A stretch of 64,000 nucleotides of DNA from Nelumbo lutea (GCA_022828595.1 JAKGHH010000002.1:108373254-108437253), one strand, 5' to 3'. Shown: positions 1 to 11,190, counted from the stretch's first letter. Program-made: numbers and translations. Notes: generated by a model from the letters alone, not told the origin.

Positions 1-159
1 ATTGAAGTTAGATTGCTACACTTCTATTCAACTCTCCTTAATAACCACTTAGGTAAATGTGTATTTACTTTTTTTATTTTATATATTATTATGATGCCTT
101 CATTAATTTTTAATCTAGACTATAATATTTACACTCATTGATTATTAATTTTTATATTT

Positions 160-622
160 GTAGTAGACCTGACTACCCTTTATGAGGTTGAAAACTATAA
201 GATGAAGACAGACCACAACATGATGCAACATATAGGAACTGTTAGTGACAGGTGCCGACAATTAAGTTATAATAATATACATCTTCCCAATGAAAGGAGG
301 ATCCAAATACTTTTGAAACCTTTATAGAAGAATGGAAGCCGGTAGCACACAATCTATAAGGGACAAATATAAGAAAAAAAAATATGAACATTCTTTTAAG
401 TTGCTTGCAAAATTGAACTAGTTGAAGAACAACACATTTTGCAAGGTATTAGGAGGACATGTTGGATATTGTGGCAATGGAAGAGATGGTAGAGACAAAT
501 GGTTATGCAAAATAGGAGCTAGAATACTAGATGATGAATGGACACTTGATGTGTGTAATGAGTTAATGTATCATCCCTATAGGAGATTAAGTAAAAACAT
601 GCCCGATAATAAGGCAAAATGA
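160..622 (+). pseudogene. Possible copia-type gag relic (very degraded)
   Basis: After a splice-like tag the + strand reads a short stretch (about 178-327) with the look of the plant copia gag (UBN2-type) helix region: YEVENYKMK, then a run ending in RRIQILLKPL before a stop. The next frame (about 329-420) gives EEWKPVAHNL and a Lys-rich tail, like the segment that follows in copia gag. An open frame of 66 codons from a TTG at 422 has no motif I recognise. No reverse transcriptase, LTR or zinc knuckle is visible nearby. This is a resemblance only; it could be chance in AT-rich DNA. Confidence 0.2.
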
Positions 623-1660
623 TATGAATAAATATCCTTCTTATTCTATATAAGATTTTGTAAATATCGATTGTTGATATTCTTTTTTTTTTTTTTTTGG
701 GGGGGGGTGATTGTAAATGTTACTCTTATTGAATAGAACCATGTTTCTTGATCCTTTTGATTAGTACCATGTTTTTATTTTCATATAAGTTGACATAATA
801 CCATATCGAAATTATTGAACAATACTTTTTGTTGTCAAGTTATTTATGGAGTTGGAATTGAGGTTAATGGGTTACTGGGTCAGGTTTCAATCCTATCATT
901 CGAATTGTCACTGTGCACTTCTGTATTGAGTTTAATCTTCCTAAAAACTGGAATTTTAGAGAAAACAAACATCCATTTGGGTTCCTCAAACTGCAACTTC
1001 AGAGAAGCAGTAATTTAATCTAATTAGAATATTTACATGCTAAAATTTTTTTAGTTGTTCGCGTTTCATATTCTATTGAATAGGAAGTTAATTGCTTGCA
1101 TCACTAAGTATAATGGATTCCATTAAACACCGATCAATTGTATTCACTACCGGTTGAGATCACAACTAAACTACCTTTTGTTTATTTTTCCTTCTTCCAT
1201 TCACATTCTCTTCTATTACTTTGAATATTTAACACATATTTTTGTTGAACTGGGTGATAAGCCACCCTTCTTTTACCTCTCGATGGCCTTTGCATGTTTG
1301 TTTCTATCACTCTGTTGAGTTAATAGCTGGGTTAAGAATCTGATGCAATATGGATCAGGTGGGACAGGTCTAAACATAATACGAATCCGGGTTTTATTTA
1401 TTATCTAATAGGTTTGGTTTAACTGGTTATATGTATATAAGCTGACCTAGTTTCCAAGAGACTCAGGTTTAGTGCATTTAAACCAACAGCCAGTGTAATA
1501 TATGATTTACATTAATTAATAAAAATTAACATTAACTAGCATAGTTAAGGATTGAACTAAACCTGGTTTAAGTCTTTAATGATAATCAATGACATTGTTA
1601 ATAATAATTATTTAATATTCATACTTCAATTCAGTTTCCAACAAACACGATTTTAAAGTT
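623..1660. other. Intergenic, no gene seen
   Basis: AT-rich plant intergenic DNA with a T16/G8 homopolymer junction at about 681-708. Short ORFs here have no recognisable domain. A segment at about 1340-1500 (ggttt/aaacc-rich words) resembles the subterminal part of small hAT elements, but no ends could be placed. Confidence 0.5.
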
Positions 1661-3671
1661 ATATTCACAAATTATATAACTTTATAAATATTTATGTTTA
1701 ATTAATTGAAAATAGTTTCTGAAAATTATTGACTTCGGTTAATTAATTTCAGAAAATGTGCTAAATTAATTATTTAAATAAATCTTAAATGCAAATTACA
1801 AACTAATTAAAATAAATACTCACTAGAAAATTTATTTCAATAAATATCAAATTATTTTCTTTAAATTTACATTAATTTTGATATTAGAAGTAATTTTTTA
1901 GCAATAAGTATATATTAATATTTTCAGTCATTTTCGTCAACAATTAGTGAAAATTTAATAATTCATTAAAATATTAATAAATATAAATTTCATAATTAAA
2001 AATTATTGATAACCTTTCATTGGAAAATTTATTTCTGTAAAATTAAATTTATTTTCTAACATTGACATTAATTTTGATATTTTCAGTAATTTTGGTCAAT
2101 TTATTATAAAAACACTTTAACTAATTTATTGTTTTCAAATATTATTATTACCATTCCTGATATTACAATCAGTAATTTTAATATTATAATTATTTCTATT
2201 ATTAATAATCAGATTCATTAATAGTGTCAAATACTGATTTATAATTACGAAAATAATTGACAAATAATGAAGATTATTTAATATCAGTAATTATAGTTAA
2301 TAAGTTTATTAATTAATTAATAATATTTATTAATCGAACAAACCCCGGTTTATATGTTATACCAATCATTAACTAAAATATTATTAACACTAGTGATTTT
2401 ATACTCATTAATTATATAACTTTCTAAGTAGGAAAATTTAATTTATAGAAATTATTTACTGAAAATTACTGACTTTGTTACTTTAATATCAAGAAGTGTG
2501 TGTAAATTACTTAGTTAAAAAATGATTATGACAAATTAATAAATAATAAAAATATTAACTATTTAGTATATTATTAACATTAATAATTTTATAATCACTA
2601 ATTATATAACTTTATAAATAGTTGTATTTAATTAATAGAAATTACCTGGTAAAAATTACTGATTTCAGTTATTTAATTTCATATTGTGTGCGTAAATTAA
2701 TTATTTAAATAAATGATAACGGAAAAAATAATAATTAATTAAAATATTAATAAATATAAATTCCATAATTAAAACTTATTGATAAATATTCACTGGAAAA
2801 GTTATTCAAAAAATATAAATTTATTGTCTTTACATTTACAGTAATTTTGACATTATCAGTAATTTTTAGCAATTTTTGGTCAATTATCACTGAAAAATCA
2901 AAATTTATTGATAAATTTTCATTGGAAAATTTATTTCTGTAAAATTAAATTTAGTTTTTTTAACACTGAAATTATTTTTGATATTATCAGTAAATTTTTA
3001 GCAATAAGTAGTTATTTCTATTTACAGTAATTTTGGTCAATTTATTAATAAAAAACCACTTCTAGTAATTTATTGTTTTCAATAAGATTAATAACATAAC
3101 TGATATTAAAATCAGTAATTTTAATATTATAATTATTTCTATTATTAATATTCAGATTCATTAATAATGTTAATTATTGATATTACTAAAATTATAGATA
3201 TATAATGAATAATATTTAATATCAGTAATTATAATTACTAATATTATTTTAGCAATTAATATATTATTAAAATAATTTATTTTCAAATCATTAATATTAA
3301 TACCTATGTTATAATTTCAGTAATATAAGTAATTATTACAGTAATAATATAAAATGTTAAATATAAGTAATTATTTCAATAAATATAAACTTATTTTCTT
3401 CACTTTTACATTAATTTTGATATGAGCAGTAATTGTTTAGCAATAATTATATATAAATATTTTTAGTTATTTTGGTCAATTATTATTGGAAAATTAATAA
3501 TTAATTAAAATTTTAATAAATATAAATATAACAATTAAAATTTATTGATAACTTTTCATTGGAAAATTTATTTCAATAAAATTAATTTTTTTTCTAACGT
3601 TGACATTAATTTTGATATTATTAGTAAGTTTTTAGCAAATAATAAGTTCTAATAAATCATAAACATTTATG
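1660..3671. repeat. Degenerate AT-rich tandem array, unit about 0.6-0.9 kb
   Basis: Long words recur in order. The block starting AATTATATAACTTT occurs near 1671, 2411 and 2598. The block with TTTCATTGGAAAATTTATTT occurs near 2015, 2917 and 3557. The block ACATTAATTTTGATATTA and its variants recurs near 1870, 2065, 2975, 3410 and 3605. Offsets of about 900-930 and about 640 bp indicate a tandemly duplicated AT-rich unit with internal deletions. No coding potential. The array is cut at 3671 by the gypsy element, and AT-rich DNA resumes at 14080. Confidence 0.65.
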
Positions 3672-3676
3672 AGTAG
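3672..3676. repeat. Target-site duplication AGTAG (left)
   Basis: AGTAG lies directly outside the left LTR and again directly outside the right LTR (14075..14079). A 5-bp duplication is the expected size for LTR retrotransposon integration. Confidence 0.95.
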
Positions 3677-4482
3677 TGATGTGGCGTAATCCGACTACTC
3701 CTTGTTGAATATGACCTAGCTACCAGCAATGATGAGAACCGGGTTCCTGAAAGAGATGAGTCAGAGATCCTGGGGTGGTTTACCCGGTGAGGATACTCCG
3801 ATGGCTAAGTTAGAGCACAGTGATAGTAAAGAGCTTGAAGATGATAACAGTGAGAGAGCTTAGAGAGTGAAGATTACACACACAACAATAATAATAGAAC
3901 GTACCTTCGCCCCTAGGGTGGGGGGGAGTCATTTTATACTGTGGCCCAGGTGGGTTGGTGGAACGGTCACTGGATCCCTGCGGTGGATGAAACCTCATCA
4001 AATAGTAATATTGTCACTTCCCGTCAAAACGGGGAGTTGGTGAACTAATGCTACCGTTATAAGTACGGTCCTATGGGATACAGAGTACGGAGGTGTGTTC
4101 CTCGAGGTTGCCATGCGGAGGTCCGAATGTTAGGTGAGATGCCTGTAGGATACCGGGATGCTTGATAGCAAGCTTCTCGAGCTCGTGCTCAGGTCCGCCC
4201 CTAATACCGTGGTGATTCATCTGTCCGGGCTAGATTTGTAACAAACTTGGTTCTGTTAGCCTAGTCGCGATTTGGTACCAAGACAGTCTTAGTCTCGAAG
4301 TGACTTTAGTTCGGGGTACTTGGCGTACCCCAGCTCGCTTCGTAGTGAGCTGGTTTATGCTGATCTGTCACCCGTGTTGAGTCACGTCCATGTACCGATC
4401 GGATTATGTTGAGTTGTCATTCATGCTAAGTCACTTCCACATGTCTCACTGTCACGAGGTCGGGCTAAATTCTCCTTCATCA
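3677..4482 (-). repeat. Left LTR (3' LTR of the minus-strand element)
   Basis: 806 bp, begins TGATGTGG and ends CTTCATCA (5-bp inverted ends TGATG/CATCA). Over the first roughly 235 aligned bases against the right LTR I count about 23 differences, and all but one are transitions. It also differs from the right LTR by several indels (for example around 3975-4020 and 4200-4215). Confidence 0.95.
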
Positions 4483-4500
4483 ATTGCCCCCACTCCTCGA
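4483..4500 (-). promoter_or_regulatory. Polypurine tract of the gypsy element
   Basis: On the minus strand, directly before the start of the left LTR (the element's 3' LTR), is GAGGAGTGGGGGCAAT. This is a purine-rich tract in the position where plus-strand DNA synthesis is primed. Confidence 0.75.
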
Positions 4501-4740
4501 TCTAGGGGTCTTGACCTGGTTCGAGGAGTTCACGATACGCCAAGTGGATTTGGCTCGAAGTTTGGCTATTCTGTCAAATGGGTCGCGTGCGGTTCACGCA
4601 CAGACATTAAACGATCTATAGGCTCCACGGATGACAAAAAATGTGCTAAACCAATTTCGATCTCGAGGGTCATGCAATTGGTTTTCTTAGGAGCCGTCGG
4701 ATTGCTTTAATCTCGACCATTGCTTCTTCGATACAGTGGC

Positions 4741-4748
4741 TATAAATA
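4741..4748 (+). promoter_or_regulatory. TATA box of the antisense gene inside the retroelement
   Basis: TATAAATA lies 167 bp upstream of the ATG at 4915 and only about 260 bp inside the left LTR end, on the strand opposite to gag-pol. It is a good plant TATA consensus, and the open frame that follows on + makes a dedicated promoter plausible. Confidence 0.6.
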
Positions 4749-4914
4749 GGGAGACCCGAGACTCATTTCCTTTGCCACAAGCTTACTAGTCTTTGATCTG
4801 AGGTCGCGCTTACATTCTTTAGCTCGGGTTTTCTAGTTTGCCACTTCCCTCTAATCCGGTCATCTCTCTTTGGTGAGTTTTCCTTCGCTTTTCTTTTCAG
4901 TTCTACTCAGTTCC

Positions 4915-6786
4915 ATGTCTTCTTCTAGTTTTGATAGTCTTCTCAATGGGGCCGATGAGGGTACTTCGGCCCAGGTCGGTAGCCACGATGAGGCTACTCC
5001 GGGCTTAGAGGTAGTCTATGGCCTTCCCGAGGTACAGGCACCTCAGGAGGCACGAGAGGCCTCGGGTAGTCTAGCATCCACTTCTCACCAAGATCGGGTG
5101 TCGGACAACTTTGGCCCTTCAACAATGACTTTGGACCGGCTTCAGGCCTTAGTTTTCCGGTACAACCTCCCAGGGGAGTTCTCCTACAGTCTCCCCTCAA
5201 GTAATTTTCCTGGGGAACATGATCACAATGAGATCGTGATTTTCGAAGAGCAGCTCGTGGCTAGTCTTCGTCTTCCCTTACACCCTTTAATTCTAGAGTT
5301 TCTGAAGTCCTTCGATATCGCCATAGACCAGTTACACCCAAATTCTATCTGCAACGTAGTAGGGACCATCTCACTTTTTCACGAGTACTACCTTCCCCTC
5401 AATCTCAAGATTTTTTCTTCTATTCTGTCCATTAAGAAAAACTCTTCTTGTTCTCTTCCCGAGCATAGGAGAACTTATTACTTGTCTGCACAGACTCCCC
5501 AGCAAGATCTCGGCTTGGAAACGGGATTATTTCGTAGTTTGTAACCCCGAGGGGTGGCCCTTCCCAACCCACTGGAGGTCGGCGATTCAGGATTCTAGTG
5601 TTAGACTGGACTTGAAGACAAGGGAGACACTCAAGTCTTGGGCGGAGGTCAGCTTCCTCTGCGTGGACTACCTTGTAGAAGACAAGCTTGCGCAGTCCGG
5701 TTTGAGTCCTGGTAGGTCACCTTGGGTTTTTTGCTTTCTTAAAATTATGATTAGTTCGTGGCTAATCTTATTTTTCATTTTTGTAGCTACCATGCCAGTC
5801 AATGCCAAAAGTCTTTTGAGGAGCTCCCAGAAGGGGAAGAAGAAGGCCGCAAAGAGGTTGCGCCAAGAGACCGGTTCCTCTCTTGAAGTCTTGATCGTGG
5901 AGCCGGTCTCCACTGTGCCTCCCCAGGAAGAGGCCCAACCTGCTGCTCCTGAGGCGGACGAGGTCCATCACGAGGGAGCTCGCCCCAGGAGCCCGAGAGT
6001 TCGTCTGCACCTGTGAGGGTGGATGCACCAGAGGATTATTTCCTAAGTGTGAAATAGAGCATCATGAACCACATTCAAGCCATGTGCAAGAGTCAGGGAG
6101 CCATCTTTGCTGACGAGATCACGAAGTGGGCAGAGATGTCTCTGGGTCATCTCTTGGGACTAGTTGGCAGCCACTATATGGTGGTAAGTACTTTGCTTCA
6201 TCTCTCTTTTTTTTTTTTACTGACCTCAGTTTTCTTTTGGTAGGCTAACGTTGTTGGTCACGCGCTGACTTGTCAAACGGCAATCCGCATGAGGGAAGCT
6301 CGTGAGGCTAGGGCGGAAGTGCAGAAGCTGCACCGCGAGCTGAACTTGACTCAGGGCGAGATACTTAGAGCCAAGAAGGGGGTTGAGGCCTAGAAGCAGC
6401 TAATCTTGTCCCAGGAAGGGCAGATCTCCGCACTGACATAGAAGAAGGAGCGGCTTTAGTGAGAGATCACGAACCTCGAGGCCACGGTCAAGGAGAGCAC
6501 TGAGATTTTTGAGACCGCCATTGTAGATGAAAGGAAGAAGGTCGTCGAGAGCTTCAAAGAGTCTTCAGAGTTCGAGGCCCTATAGGTCGAATACGAGTCG
6601 AGCTCCTATCGCTCTGGGTTCAAGCTGTGACGGTACCTGATTCGGCAGAAGCTCCCCAATCTCGACCTTGGCGGGATTACGATGACAGGCCTAGACTCCG
6701 GGGTGGCCAAGGCAGCGAATGAGGAGCCCAACTCCTTAGGGGAGGAGAGCGACACCGAGGTCGAAGTGGCGGACCCCTTTGTGTGA
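4915..6786 (+). pseudogene. Antisense ORF (aORF) of the Tat element, PF04195-like, spliced
   Basis: This gene runs opposite to gag-pol between integrase and the element's 3' LTR. From ATG 4915 a Ser-rich, acidic N-terminus leads into a segment (MTLDRLQALV, then FEEQLVASLRLPLHP, then QLHPNSICNVVG) matching my memory of the 'putative gypsy type transposon' domain (Pfam Transposase_28). The frame shifts near 5480-5510; the following frame reads FVVCNPEGWPFPTHW up to 5711. Two plausible small introns follow: 5712..5786 (GTAGGT..TTGTAG) and 6184..6243 (GTAAGT..GGTAG). Downstream sequence is Lys/Glu-rich and probably coiled coil (about 6244-6600), with in-frame stops at about 6392, 6438 and 6457, and ends acidic (…ADPFV, stop 6784-6786). 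AATGAAATATAT at about 6889 may be the polyadenylation region. Such antisense ORFs are known in Tat elements; their role is unknown. Confidence 0.7.
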
Positions 6787-7196
6787 TGGCTTCTTGTTTC
6801 TCTTTTTTCTTTTGAACTGTGGATGTACTCTCCCAGGCCATTGAGCTCGGGTTTTTGGTAAAATTTTTATACTTAAACTTTTTCTACTAATGAAATATAT
6901 AGTTTTCTGAGTACTCTTGAGTGCAAAATAATTCTAAGTGTGAGTGAGCTCCGAGCTGGGAAATTTAATGTATAGGTTACCTAAACTGTTGAGCTACCGA
7001 GCTGGCAACGAGTAAGGATAACTGAAAGTATAAATTGTGTTACTCCGGACTGCGCAGGTTACCCCGAGGTGGAATAGACATCGTAGGGTCTATACCCGAG
7101 TTGTCTTTACCTTAGGTGTTAGAAGTAGCTTGCTTATGCCAGCGAGGTAACCAGGTCTTATGCAGTGCCTAGGTCCTTGTCAGTTCGGCATTTTTG

Positions 7197-7640
7197 GCCC
7201 TTAGGCTTTGGGAGGGACCCGTAGTCCGCTCCTGAACTTCGCCCATGCCAAAGTGGCAACTGGGTCTTCTTGTGGCCCTTAGGCTTTGGGAGGGAACCGT
7301 AGTCCGCTCCTGAACTTCGCCCATGCCGAAGTGGCAACTGGGTCTTCTTGTGGCCCTTAGGCTTTGGGAGGGACCCGTAGTCCGCTCCTGAACTTTGCCC
7401 ATGCCGAAGTGGCAACTGGGTCTTCTTGCGGCCCTTAGGCTTTGGGAGGGACCCGTAGTCCGCTCCTAAACTTTGCCCATGCCGAAGTGGCAACTCGGTC
7501 TTTCAGTAGTAGTGCTACCCATGCTGTAGAGGCGACTAGGTCTTTCAGCAATAATGTTGCCCATGCCGTAGAGGCGACTGGGTCTTTTAGCAGTATTGGC
7601 CCTTAGGCTTTGGAAGGGACCCGTAGTCCACTCCTGAACT
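7197..7640. repeat. 78-bp minisatellite inside the gypsy element
   Basis: The unit beginning TTAGGCTTTGGGAGGGACCC starts at 7201, 7279, 7357 and 7435 (exact 78-bp steps), with a further diverged copy at about 7600. Between 7494 and 7595 a related shorter unit of about 49-51 bp (ending GGTCTTTCAGCA or similar) repeats about twice. 78 is a multiple of three, so the minus strand stays open across the copies (26-residue repeats with PKPKG), but this is probably not a protein. Short tandem arrays in the region beyond integrase are typical of Tat elements. Confidence 0.85.
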
Positions 7641-7789
7641 TAGTTTTTCCTTGGAGACCTGTAAGGAACTAAATGTCAGAGGACCTGGGGTGCTAACCCG
7701 GTGAGGTCACTCTGATGGCTAAGTTAGTACTCCCATAGTAGTCTGCGAGCTAGAAATCACAATCTGGGAGTTAGAGCTTGTTGATGTTC
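7641..7789. other. Non-coding spacer between integrase and minisatellite
   Basis: Contains a stretch (about 7678-7725: GACCTGGGGTGCTAACCCGG and following) that echoes LTR words at 3767-3810 (TCCTGGGGTGG…ACCCGGTGAGG…GATGGCTAAGTTAG). This suggests an internal copy of an LTR segment. No ORF of note. Confidence 0.4.
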
Positions 7790-8590
7790 CATGCCCAAGG
7801 TACTCACTTTTCTTCTAGATTTCAAGCTCCTACGCACCTTCCCCGAGTATCCGCTTCACTCGGAAGGGACCTTCCCAGTTTGGCCCAAGCTTACCTACGT
7901 TGGGCTCAGGTACCATAACTTTCCAGAGGACCAGGTCCCCTACACAGAAGTGTCGCTTCTTGACTCGGGCATTATAATACTAGGTTACTCTTTGCTAGTA
8001 GGATACGGTCTGGATGTATGCGAGATCGCGTACTTCTTCTACCAGGTTGAGGTTGGTGCGGAGCTCGTCATCATTTCCTTCATCGTCATAGGCTTCCAGG
8101 CGTAGTGTAGGTACCTCAATCTCGGTTGGGATTACCGCTTCCATGCCATAGGTGAAGTTGAAGGAGGTTTCTCCTGTGGCAGTCTTGATGGTAGTTCGGT
8201 AAGCCCATAGTACGCTGGGCAGCTCCTCTATCCATAGCCCCTTAGCTCAGGATAAGTGAGCTTTCAATCCGTGGAGTATGACTCTGTTCATGACTTCTAT
8301 CAGCCCATTTGCCTCGTGGGCCAGTAGTATCCATGTCGTAGCACTTTCTGGGCAAGAGCTATGCCCCCAAGTGTCTGCCGCATAAGCCTTCATGGGTGTC
8401 GTGGTGGACGAGCTTAGCCTTTGAAGGTCACAAATAGCGCAAGTAGGGGAGCGTGTAGGATATTCGATACAATCGTCTATTTATCATGACGTACTTGGCT
8501 GTCTGTCATTCTACCCTTCAGGCTGTGTTGCGATCTGTAGGTCGGGTTCTGTGAAGTAGATAGCTCGTGAGTGGGTCAATCCAACTCGGT
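7790..8590 (-). pseudogene. Integrase remnant with most of the catalytic core deleted
   Basis: Reading from 8590 down, the minus strand gives a degraded N-terminal zinc-finger side ending in KVLRHGYYWPT (about 8327-8360). It then switches frame directly to ANGLIEVMNRVILHGLK and, past a stop, GLWIEELPSVLWAYRTT and GETSFNFTYGMEAVIP. The C-terminal part reads KKRHFCVGDLVLWKV and KLGPNWEGPFRV at about 7860-7960. In a full Ty3/gypsy integrase some 130-150 residues carrying the two catalytic aspartates lie between the YYWP and NGxxE blocks. Here they are missing, so only the final glutamate block of the D,D(35)E core remains. Internal stops add to the loss. The enzyme is certainly inactive. Confidence 0.85.
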
Positions 8591-8595
8591 TCTAT

Positions 8596-9180
8596 TTATG
8601 CAAAAGGAGCGACTTCTTCTACCCCCCCCCCAAGAATGCTGGACCGAGGCAGGTTCTCTATGTGCACGGTCCTCATGGTGTTGCTACTTATGCTGGCTAA
8701 ACAGGACAGGGCATCGGCCTCCGCGTTCTCGGACCTTGGAATCTGCCTGATGAAGTATGGCTGAAAGCTTTGTAGAACTTCCCTGACCTTGGCTGAATAA
8801 GCGGCAATGGTGGGGTCGCTAGCTTCGTAATCTCCGATGACCTGGTTGACCACGAACTAAGAATCACTGCAGATGACGATGTACTTTGCTTGTACCTCTT
8901 TGGCCAATGTGAGCCCAGCTAGTAGTGCTTCATACTCTACTTCATTATTGGATGCCACGAACTCGAACCAAATTGCATACTTCAGTTTCACCCCGCTTGG
9001 TCTGTGTAGAACAGCATCGGCTCCGCTTCCTTGTTGATTGGACAAGCCGTCTACATGGAGGATCCAGGGCTCCTCGTCCCAATTGGCTTTGCTTTGACCG
9101 GGACCGGTGCCGTACTGGTTGAAGTCACCTCTTTGTGTCCGAACTCCGTCAGCTTGGGTGATGCGGTGGTGAAGGTACAT
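8596..9180 (-). pseudogene. Second (archaeal-type) RNase H domain, broken
   Basis: Minus-strand frames 9180..8857 and 8853..8596 together give an RVT_3-type RNase H. Acidic residues are visible in WILHVDGLSN, NNEVEYEALLAGL and IVICSDS, followed after a frame break by MVNQVIGDYEASDP and IPRSENAEADALS. A stop and frame change separates the two halves near 8853-8857. The presence of this domain after the ordinary RNase H is the diagnostic feature of the Tat lineage, where it is thought to have been acquired secondarily. Confidence 0.85.
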
Positions 9181-9449
9181 TCTACTACAAAGTCGACTAA
9201 GGCTTGCGCCTTAATCGCCGTCCGAGGTTCGTATTGGAGGTTGTATTTGTTGAGTTTGATGGCCCACTTTGTCAGCCTGCTAGATACCTCAGGCTTGAGT
9301 AAAACTTGCCTCAGAGGTTTATTTGTGAGAACTATGACAGTGTAGGATTGGAAATACGGGCAAAGCTTCCGAGCCGCCATGACCAATGCGTACGCTAGCT
9401 TCTCGATCTCTGGGTACCTGGTTTCTGCATCCTGCAAAACTTTACTCAT
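9051..9449 (-). pseudogene. RT-associated RNase H domain (RNH1)
   Basis: Minus strand: DAETRYPEIEKLAYALV, VIVLTNKPLRQVLLKP, RLTKWAIKLNKYNLQYEPR and KAQALVDFV, the typical RNase H tail of a Ty3/gypsy RT. The usual catalytic Asp in the VxTD block is Asn (VLTNKPL), as I recall for other Tat elements whose activity may have moved to the second RNase H. The frame runs into the linker before the second RNase H. Confidence 0.85.
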
Positions 9450-9617
9450 ATAGTAGATAGGTCATTGGACCTGATCTACTTCTTTTATCAGTACCGAGCT
9501 GACCACCTCATCACTCGCAGAGAGGTACAACTTTAAAACATCGCCCTCCTTGGGTCGGATCAGAACTGGGATACTAACTAGGTACTTCTTTAGCCCGTCA
9601 AAGGTGAGCTGGAACTC

Positions 9618-10383
9618 TTAAGTCCATTCAAAGTCTTTACTTTTCTTGATTGCCTTAAAAAAGGGCAGGCAGTGATCTGTCGACTTGGACATGAAGTGGC
9701 TTAAGGCAGCCATGTGGCCATTCAGACTTTGAACCTCTTTCAACTTGCGAGGTGGCTTCATTTCTAGGATAGCCTTGATTTTTTCAGGGTTTGCCTCGAT
9801 TCCATGCCGGTTAACTATGTAACCCAGGAATTTACCCAATGTGACAACAAAGACACACTTACTAGGGTTCAGCTTCATACTATACTTGGGAAGAATTTCA
9901 AAAACACACTGCAAATCACTTATTAAACAGTCTGAAAATTAGGTTTCGACGACCATGTCGTCTACATAGCATTCAACCTTATCGCCGATCAACGGCTCAA
10001 AAAGTTTGTTGACAAGTCTTTGAAAGGTTGCCCCGGCATTTTTTAGTCTGAAGGGCATAAACTTGTAATAGTATGGTCCTAGCTTAGTTATGAATGTTGC
10101 TTTCTCTTCGTCGACTAGGTTCATCTTGATTTGGTTATAGCCCGAGTATGTGTCCAAAAAACTCAACAACCCGTGCTCAGGTCGCGTCCACTAGACGGTC
10201 AATCTTAGGGGGAGGGAAACAATCCTTCAGGCAAGCTCGATTCAAGTCAGTGTAATCGGCGCACATGCGCCATTTACCATTGGCCTTTTTTACCAGTACG
10301 GGGTTAACCACCCAGCTCGGATAGTGGACCTCCCTGATGAAATCGCTTGCGAGGATTTTCCTGACCTCCTCATTAACAATCCT
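9618..10383 (-). pseudogene. Reverse transcriptase (palm/thumb), frameshifted
   Basis: Minus-strand frames 10169..9939 and 9914..9618. The first has LSFLDTYSGYNQIKM, FRLKNAGATFQRLVN and the catalytic YVDDMVV block; the second continues MKLNPSKCVFVV, GKFLGYIV and EANPEKIKAI (thumb/connection). A stop separates them at about 9930, and the upstream part (10170-10383) has lost its frame but still codes for a WVVNPVLVKK-like block. The order matches Ty3/gypsy RT. Confidence 0.9.
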
Positions 10384-11190
10384 CTAGCACTCCAGGGCTA
10401 GGTTGTGTTTTTTCTGTTTAACTGCCCTGACTAAAGGATCAGTGTTCAATCTGTGAGTTATAACCTTAGCATCTATACCAGACATTTCTACCGTAGACCA
10501 GGAAAACACATCTAAATTCTTAAGTAAGAAACTTACCAGTCGAGAGCGGAGAGGCTCTTCGATCGCGGCTCCGATCTGGAGAGTTCTGCTTGGATCTTCC
10601 ACCGAGGTTGGGATGTGGATCATCCCTTCGGTTGGCGTAGCTCGCTCCTTGAAGTACTCCACAGGTCGCTCTAATTCGAGGTAATTCGCCAACTTGGCTT
10701 TCCCTTTGAGAGCAGCAACATAACACTTCTGGGACTCGAGTTGGACACCTCGAGCTACCCCTACCCCGAAGTCCGTGGGGAACTTCATGGCCAGGTAGTA
10801 AGTAGATACCACCATGCGAAGTGCGTGAGTGACGGGCCGTCCCACAATGGCATTGTACGGGGAAGGCATTGCGACTACTAGGAAGGCATGCTCGAACCTT
10901 GCGATGTTGGGCCACGTACTGACCTCCATGGGTAAAGAGATTCGCCTGAGAGGCCTGCTTCTTCTTTGCTGAAGCCCACTAAAGGAGTACTTGCGAGCTG
11001 GAGGTCACTTTTTCGGAGTTGTACCTTGTCGAAGGTGCCTTTGAACAGGATATCAACCGAACTCCCTGAATCTACCAGGATGCGTCTGACTTCAAAGTTG
11101 TTGATCTTCATTCTTATGACTAGCGCGTCGTCATGGGGGTACTGAATCCCGCACGTGTCATCCTCGGTGAAGAATATAGGGTCCTCAGGC
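10384..11190 (-). pseudogene. Aspartic protease and linker to RT
   Basis: The frame at 11111..10878 contains the protease active site ILVDSGSSVDILF, and the overlapping frame 10929..10384 continues with MPSPYNAIVGRP (the second conserved strand, NAILGR-like). The linker ends in VFSWSTVEMSGIDAKVITH and VKQKKHNLALEC, the block that always precedes the RT fingers in plant Ty3/gypsy. A frame change is needed at about 10880-10930. DSG rather than DTG is common in plant gypsy proteases. Confidence 0.85.

Noticed and set aside
4994..6028. Minus-strand open frames at 4994-5200, 5668-5913 and 5768-6028
   Set aside because: They are shadows of the plus-strand antisense gene of the retroelement and show no domain.
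7158..7493. Repetitive 111-codon minus-strand frame with PKPKG repeats
   Set aside because: It stays open only because the 78-bp minisatellite is a multiple of three; no start context, no family.
8567..9345. Plus-strand frames over the RNase H region
   Set aside because: Shadows of the minus-strand RNase H domains.
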